Positions 46,296 to 50,422 of a DNA stretch of 50,422 bases are shown here, piece by piece. Location: the NCBI GenBank assembly GCA_022652985.1, contig JALCRY010000011.1:1-50422 (forward strand), read 5' to 3'. The notes under the pieces are model-generated. The model worked only from the letters and a program-made list of their open reading frames with translations. It did no database searches and was not told the DNA's origin. The position numbers and the translations under genes were made by a program. Origin of the DNA: Eubacteriaceae bacterium (GTDB taxonomy: Bacteria > Bacillota > Clostridia > Peptostreptococcales > Anaerovoracaceae). Numbering within the stretch: position 1 is the first letter of the stretch; every line of letters starts with the position of its first letter.

Positions 46296-47711
46296 ATGGA
46301 AAAAGAAAAATACCTGAGCCCTGTTCTGGAAACACTGAGGCATTATCCTCTGCAGGCAGGCATAGAAAAGGCGGCCGGATACGCGGCTGAATATGCGGCG
46401 GGCATCGGCGCCCGGCCGGTCTATCCGCACGGTGAAGCTCTGGCGGAGCTGGAACAACTGGGCGGAGAAGTTCCGGAACAGCCCGCAGCGACTGACGAGA
46501 TCATCGACATACTCGGGCATGCAGGGTCGGACGCGGCGGTGTCGTCGACAGGCGGGAGTTACTTCGGCTTCGTAATGGGCGGAAGTATTCCGGCGGGCAT
46601 GTGCGCGGGCGTTCTGAGTTCGGCATGGGATCAGAATGCAGCAAAATATGCCATGTCTCCGGTGGCGAACGAGCTCGAGGGCATCTGTGAAAAATGGGTG
46701 ACGGACATCCTGGGACTTCCGGCCGGTACGGCAATGGCCACGGTCGGCGGCAGTTCCAACGCGACAATGATCGCCATTACTGCGGCGAGGGATGCACTGC
46801 TGGCACGCAAAGGCTACGACGCGGGCAGGGACGGACTTTTCGGTGCGCCGGAGATTCGTGCAGTAATAGGCGCGGGCGCTCATCCGTCGGTTTACCGGGC
46901 GCTGTCGGTCATCGGCCTCGGAAGCGGCAGGGTCGAGGAAGTTCCGTGCAGACCGGATGGCAGCATGTCGGCGGACGATCTGCCGGAGCTCGACGATATG
47001 ACGCTGCTGATACTCCAGGCAGGTGCGCTGCATACCGGCGCGTTCGATGAGATCAGGCCGATATGCGAAAAAGCCGGCAGGGCCGGGGCATGGGTGCACA
47101 TCGACGGCGCGGTCGGACTTTGGGCGGCAGCCTCGGAAAACCTGAGGCACCTTACTGATGGTCTGGAACTGGCGGACTCCTGGGCGGCGGATGCGCACAA
47201 AGGACTCAACGCGCCGTACGACTGCGGCATCGTGCTGTGCAGGGACAGAAGTGCGCTGACAGCTTCGATGGGCGGTGCGGACCTTTCGAAGATCGATGTC
47301 TCGGCCGGCACATCACGCCGCGACAATATGGACTACACGTATGAAATGTCAAGACGCGCCCGCAGTGTGGAGCTGTGGGCAGTAATAAAAAGTCTCGGGC
47401 GCGAGGGGATCGGTCAGATGCAGGACGAGCTCCACGCCAAGGCTGTATATTTTGCGGAGCGCCTGGCCGGCGCGGGATTTGAGATCATGAACGACGTGAC
47501 ATTTATACAGTTCGGAGCGCACTGGCAGGACGATGAAACAACTGCGAAAGTGCTTAAGACCGTGCAGGATTCCGGCGTCTGCTGGATGGGCGGCGCGGAA
47601 TATAAAGGCAAATTCTGCATCAGAATATGCGTCTGCTCGTGGCGGACGACCTATGAAGATATTGATGTTTCTGCGGATGAGATTATCCGCGCGGCGCAAA
47701 AGCCGAGATAG
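46296..47711 (+). CDS. PLP-dependent decarboxylase, group II family
   Basis: The 471-aa protein shows the fold type I decarboxylase pattern: VGGSSNATMIAITAARDALL (cofactor-phosphate contacts), GAHPSVYRAL, HIDGAVGLWAA (Asp binding the PLP nitrogen, about residue 270) and DAHKGLNAPYDCG (PLP-linked Lys, about 300). It resembles glutamate/tyrosine/aspartate-type decarboxylases, without evidence for one substrate. ATG 46296 follows GAGGAGC. It is 51 bp before the CoA-transferase gene; no terminator is seen between them. Confidence 0.83.
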   Translation: MEKEKYLSPVLETLRHYPLQAGIEKAAGYAAEYAAGIGARPVYPHGEALAELEQLGGEVPEQPAATDEIIDILGHAGSDAAVSSTGGSYFGFVMGGSIPAGMCAGVLSSAWDQNAAKYAMSPVANELEGICEKWVTDILGLPAGTAMATVGGSSNATMIAITAARDALLARKGYDAGRDGLFGAPEIRAVIGAGAHPSVYRALSVIGLGSGRVEEVPCRPDGSMSADDLPELDDMTLLILQAGALHTGAFDEIRPICEKAGRAGAWVHIDGAVGLWAAASENLRHLTDGLELADSWAADAHKGLNAPYDCGIVLCRDRSALTASMGGADLSKIDVSAGTSRRDNMDYTYEMSRRARSVELWAVIKSLGREGIGQMQDELHAKAVYFAERLAGAGFEIMNDVTFIQFGAHWQDDETTAKVLKTVQDSGVCWMGGAEYKGKFCIRICVCSWRTTYEDIDVSADEIIRAAQKPR

Positions 47712-47762
47712 AAATGGCAGTTAAAAAGTGAATGAATGCAGGGATACAAGGAAAATCAATCA

Positions 47763-49079
47763 ATGGAATGGGAAAAGATCTACAGCTCAAAGTTATGTTC
47801 CGCGGAAGAAGCGGTGCAGCATATAAAATCAAATGATGTCGTGGTTTTCGGCGAATGCGCCTCGGAGCCGCCGACTCTGGTAGACGCGATGGTGGCAAAT
47901 GCCGGTGCCTACAGGCACGTACGGATCGAGCACATGCTTTCACTGTCGGAGGTTTCATACGCCGACGAAAAGTACCGGGATAATTTTTATTACGGCGGCT
48001 TCTTCTGCTGCGCCGGGAACCGTGAGAGTGTCAACAGCGGTGTCGGTGATTACCTGCCGGTGAATTTTTCGGAGATCCCGAAGTACTTCAAAAGCGGTAT
48101 GCTGCCGGTCGACGTCTGCATGGTGCTCGCTTCTCCGCCCGATGAGAACGGCATCTGCCACATCTGCGGCGTCGGCGGTTATACGTATGCTGCGACTCAG
48201 TATGCAAAGACGCTCATCGTGCAGATCGATAAAAACGTACCGGTAATAAACGGGGACACAGGCATCAGAGTCGAGGACATAGACTGCATCGTCGAATCCG
48301 ACACTCCGATCAGAGAGCTGACACCTCCCGCGATAGGTGCTGAAGAGCGGACCATCGGGGATTACTGCGCCTCGCTCGTTGAAGACGGCAGCACGCTGCA
48401 GGTAGGGTTCGGCACGATCCCTGATGCAGTAATGGAAGGTCTCCGCGGTCACAGGCATCTCGGCGTGCACACGGAACTGATGACGGACAGTCTGTTCGAT
48501 CTTGTCAGGTCGGGGGCGGTCGACAACAGCGAGAAGGCGATAAACCGCGGTCTGATCACGACGGCGATAGTGATGGGAACGAAAGCGGCGTACGAGCAGT
48601 ACGACCATTACCGCAATCTCGAGATCCGGTCGGTCGGGTACGTGAACGACCCTTATGTCGTGGCGCAGAATTCGAAAATGGTGGCGATCAACGGCACGCT
48701 GGAGGTCGACCTTACGGGGCAGGCCAATTCGGAGTCGATAGGTTACCGGCAATATTCCGGCGTCGGCGGGCAGGTGGATTATCTGCGCGGGACTTCGATG
48801 TCGCGCGACGGACTCGGCAAGTCTATCCTCGCCATGAAGTCTACGGCAACACTGAAAAACGGTAAAACGGTTTCCAAAATCGTGCCGGTCGTCGGCGAAG
48901 GCGCGGCGGTCACAGTCAACAGATGCGACGCCGATTATATCATCACCGAGTACGGCATCGCGCGCATGCGGTGCAAAACACTGAAAGAGCGCGGCCGCGA
49001 GCTGATCCGGATCGCACATCCTGATTTCCGCGATTTTCTTGAGCGCGCCTTCTACGAGCGGTACCACGTAATGCCGTGA
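47763..49079 (+). CDS. 4-hydroxybutyrate/acetyl-CoA CoA-transferase
   Basis: The 438-aa protein matches the AbfT/Cat1-type family: VVVFGECASEPPTLVDAM (N-terminal domain), VGFGTIPDAVMEGL (GxGxxP substrate loop, about residues 217-230), LGVHTELMTDSLFDL (catalytic Glu in HTE, about 238), GVGGQVDYLRG (about 340) and TEYGIARMRCKTLKER (C-terminal). It moves CoA between acetyl-CoA and a short hydroxy or fatty acid in fermentation. Length equals that of clostridial AbfT when ATG 47763 (AAGGAAA upstream) is used; ATG 47736 has no good ribosome site. May work with the adjacent decarboxylase product. Confidence 0.85.
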   Translation: MEWEKIYSSKLCSAEEAVQHIKSNDVVVFGECASEPPTLVDAMVANAGAYRHVRIEHMLSLSEVSYADEKYRDNFYYGGFFCCAGNRESVNSGVGDYLPVNFSEIPKYFKSGMLPVDVCMVLASPPDENGICHICGVGGYTYAATQYAKTLIVQIDKNVPVINGDTGIRVEDIDCIVESDTPIRELTPPAIGAEERTIGDYCASLVEDGSTLQVGFGTIPDAVMEGLRGHRHLGVHTELMTDSLFDLVRSGAVDNSEKAINRGLITTAIVMGTKAAYEQYDHYRNLEIRSVGYVNDPYVVAQNSKMVAINGTLEVDLTGQANSESIGYRQYSGVGGQVDYLRGTSMSRDGLGKSILAMKSTATLKNGKTVSKIVPVVGEGAAVTVNRCDADYIITEYGIARMRCKTLKERGRELIRIAHPDFRDFLERAFYERYHVMP

Positions 49080-49164
49080 CGTCCACAGTGCAGCAATACA
49101 GCCACTGTCCATCTGCCACGGCACCTGATCCGACGGCATTCCGTTCTTGTCCTTAAGCTGCGGC

Positions 49165-49276
49165 GCCGGCCGCATCACCGACTGAACCCCGCACTGTCAA
49201 CGCATTATTGTACGACTTGTCACTATGCCGGCCGCATTGCCGACTGAGCCCCGTACTGCCGACGCATTACTGCACG
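49165..49276. repeat. 62-bp direct repeat, two copies
   Basis: GCCGGCCGCAT...CCGACTGA-x-CCCCG recurs at 49165 and 49227. The second unit runs into the 3' end of the PD-(D/E)XK gene. Gene-free otherwise (49080-49266). Confidence 0.75.
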
Positions 49277-50079
49277 TCCGGAACAGGTATGTCCGGATGG
49301 ATGAATATCGCATCGATCAAATGGCGGAACAGACCTTCGTTGAGCGAGTAATCTTCGCGCGAATAAGTGATGACGAGGTTCTTGCCGGGCTTGATCCCTG
49401 CCAGACTGTACCACTTGATTTTTTCGTAGAATTGATGAAGTACTTTGAGATCATTGATTTCACCTTTATGTTCCCATATCCACGTTTCACCGGTGAACGG
49501 ATGTATGATCGTGAAGTCAGGAAACACGCTGCTCCCATTGATCATCTGCTTTTTTTCATACCACGTCCGCAGCCCGTATTCTTCAAACAGATCACCGAGG
49601 AGCTTTTCGCCAAATGACTTTACGGCGACTCCCCATGTCGTGGTCATCTTCAGGCTGTCACGGTGCTTCTCCATCTCTGACTGATTGACATCGCTCCAGC
49701 CCTCCGGCCTCGGTGAGAGAAACTTTCTGCCGCCGCTGTAATGCAGCGTGATATTTTTCGACACTTCCGGCATTTTCGCCAACGCTGTCCGCACTCCTGC
49801 TTGCTGCTGATTGACATACCTGATACTTTCGATTACCTCCTTTTTACGGATCAGCAGCGACAGCATCTTCTCATCCTTCGTAATACCTCGGCGGTGGATT
49901 TTCCCATCATAACGATAAGCGTAGTAATATACCTTGCCATTTTGCTTCATAACTGAGAGTGATTCTTTCGGCAGACGTGCAAGTTCATATTTTAAATTCT
50001 TAAGCTGTACGGAATATTTTGCATCTAGTTCATTCAACTTGTGCCTATCGTTAAAAATTGTATCGGGATTGTTTGCCAT
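49267..50079 (-). CDS. PD-(D/E)XK nuclease-like protein, paralog of the gene at 28226-29074
   Basis: The 270-aa protein shares with its paralog the N-terminal RLPKESLSVMKQNGKVYYYAYR and the nuclease-like core: KSFGEKLLGDLFEEYGL (helix Glu), YEKKQMINGS, SVFPDFTIIHPFTG...WEHKG (D-x14-E-x-K), IKPGKNLVITYSR. Both keep the catalytic-type residues, so it is likely active. ATG 50079 follows AGGAGG by 9 nt; a TTG at 50085 is too close. Its promoter and operator palindrome have the same arrangement as those of the paralog. Function unknown. Confidence 0.72.
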   Translation of the reverse strand: MANNPDTIFNDRHKLNELDAKYSVQLKNLKYELARLPKESLSVMKQNGKVYYYAYRYDGKIHRRGITKDEKMLSLLIRKKEVIESIRYVNQQQAGVRTALAKMPEVSKNITLHYSGGRKFLSPRPEGWSDVNQSEMEKHRDSLKMTTTWGVAVKSFGEKLLGDLFEEYGLRTWYEKKQMINGSSVFPDFTIIHPFTGETWIWEHKGEINDLKVLHQFYEKIKWYSLAGIKPGKNLVITYSREDYSLNEGLFRHLIDAIFIHPDIPVPDVQ

Positions 50080-50136
50080 GCTCAAAAACCTCCTTCTGTG
50101 AACGATTCTGCATACTGGTTTGCTAAATAAGCTAAC

Positions 50137-50151
50137 TGGTAAATATTACCA
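50137..50151. promoter_or_regulatory. Operator-like palindrome at the transcription start of the second PD-(D/E)XK gene
   Basis: TGGTAAATATTACCA, identical to the core at 29324-29338, 5 bp downstream of the -10. Outer flanks are not symmetrical here, so the core alone is conserved. Confidence 0.8.
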
Positions 50152-50156
50152 TTTAC

Positions 50157-50185
50157 ATTATACGCCTGCGTCGGAGCAGCGTCAA
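50157..50185 (-). promoter_or_regulatory. Promoter of the second PD-(D/E)XK gene
   Basis: Minus strand -35 TTGACG (50180-50185), 17-bp spacer, -10 TATAAT (50157-50162). Confidence 0.8.
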
Positions 50186-50307
50186 TTCATAACAGCGAAA
50201 GCAAGTGAAAAATAATAGAATCATTTTCAAATTATGCAAAAGGTGAAATCGCATGGTGCTGTTTGCATATTATTTTTCAATACGTGTTAATTTCCTGCCT
50301 GAATTGT

Positions 50308-50360
50308 AAATGGTAATATAAAAATGTACAAAAAGTGGAATTTAAAAATGTACAATTTCA
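50308..50360 (+). mobile_element. Possible left end of an IS21-type insertion sequence
   Basis: TAAAAATGTACAA occurs twice about 25 bp apart (near 50319 and 50344), just before a strong GGAGGTG ribosome site and start codon. Repeated AT-rich words next to an element end are typical of IS21-family ends. The rest of the element lies outside the window, so this is a tentative reading. Confidence 0.35.
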
Positions 50361-50399
50361 GCTGAGATGCTAATGTGGTTCATGGAGGTGATGAAATCC

Positions 50400-50422
50400 A
50401 TGAATGAAAAGCTGCTTGCTCA
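50400..50422 (+). CDS. Start of a gene cut by the window edge, possibly a transposase
   Basis: ATG 50400 lies 9 nt after GGAGGTG (50384-50390) and reads MNEKLLA into the window end; ATG 50391 in the same frame is too close to the ribosome site. Only seven codons are visible. The upstream repeats suggest the first transposase gene of an IS21-type element. Confidence 0.4.

Noticed and set aside
1-50422. Riboswitches, rRNA genes and known defence systems
   Set aside because: I looked for conserved cores (for example TPP, SAM, cobalamin, T-box motifs), rRNA sequence and restriction or CBASS-type gene sets and recognised none; the PD-(D/E)XK genes are unassigned rather than part of a known system.

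Overview
The window looks like chromosome of an anaerobic Gram-positive Clostridia-type bacterium. The evidence is Firmicutes-style strong ribosome binding sites (AGGAGG), wall teichoic acid genes, an LTA-synthase-like enzyme, an MMPL exporter paired with a YhgE/Pip-type secreted protein, a 4-hydroxybutyrate-type CoA-transferase and DUF6076/DUF3987 mobile-element genes. The backbone is moderately GC-rich by eye. The stretch 29.8-44.8 kb is visibly more AT-rich and uses different codons.

Layout. 0-1.4 kb: tail of a prepilin-like operon. 1.6-5.5 kb: MMPL exporter plus partner, closed by a strong terminator. 5.5-6.3 kb: gene-free DNA with a 14-bp tandem repeat and an 85-bp tandem array. 6.3-17.6 kb: cell-envelope polymer operon (three CDP-glycerol-type polymerases, the first fused to a GT2 domain, tarI/tarJ-like genes, a secreted beta-helix protein, a Big_2-GDPD protein and a pyruvyltransferase-like protein). 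17.7-20.4 kb: LTA-synthase-like enzyme facing it. 20.6-28.2 kb: beta-helix lipoprotein, GNAT acetyltransferase, macrodomain protein, vWA protein, small lipoprotein, tRNA-Val and a soluble hybrid histidine kinase. 28.2-29.7 kb: PD-(D/E)XK nuclease-like gene with promoter and operator palindrome, then a 230-bp element with 24-bp inverted ends.

29.8-37.2 kb: a roughly 7.3-kb integrative element inserted in tRNA-Ala(GGC). A leftward operon carries a DUF6076-like protein, integrase, S24 peptidase and a small protein. A rightward operon carries an XRE protein, excisionase-like protein, CHC2 zinc finger, DUF3987 protein, two small proteins and a KGG-motif protein. No capsid, tail or relaxase gene is seen, so a phage-satellite (PICI-like) lifestyle is the best guess. 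The displaced tRNA 3' end and its old terminator lie beyond the right end.

37.4-44.8 kb: AT-rich metabolic block. It has two flavoproteins with a TetR regulator, and a GltS-type transporter with an arginase-fold enzyme under an IclR regulator with three operator palindromes. A perfect 40-bp inverted repeat flanks the IclR gene and its promoters. 44.8-49.1 kb: backbone again (cytidylate-kinase-like, glutaredoxin-like, PLP decarboxylase, CoA-transferase). 49.2-50.2 kb: second PD-(D/E)XK paralog with the same promoter-operator design. The window ends at the start of what may be an IS21-type element.

Most notable signals: (1) the octamer GCAGTAAT/ATTACTGC occurs 20 times against about 1.5 expected, is absent from the mobile element, and is always in one codon phase; (2) two PD-(D/E)XK paralogs 21 kb apart share an operator palindrome at the transcription start; (3) a possible invertible IclR cassette; (4) a compact satellite-like element that rebuilds its tRNA.
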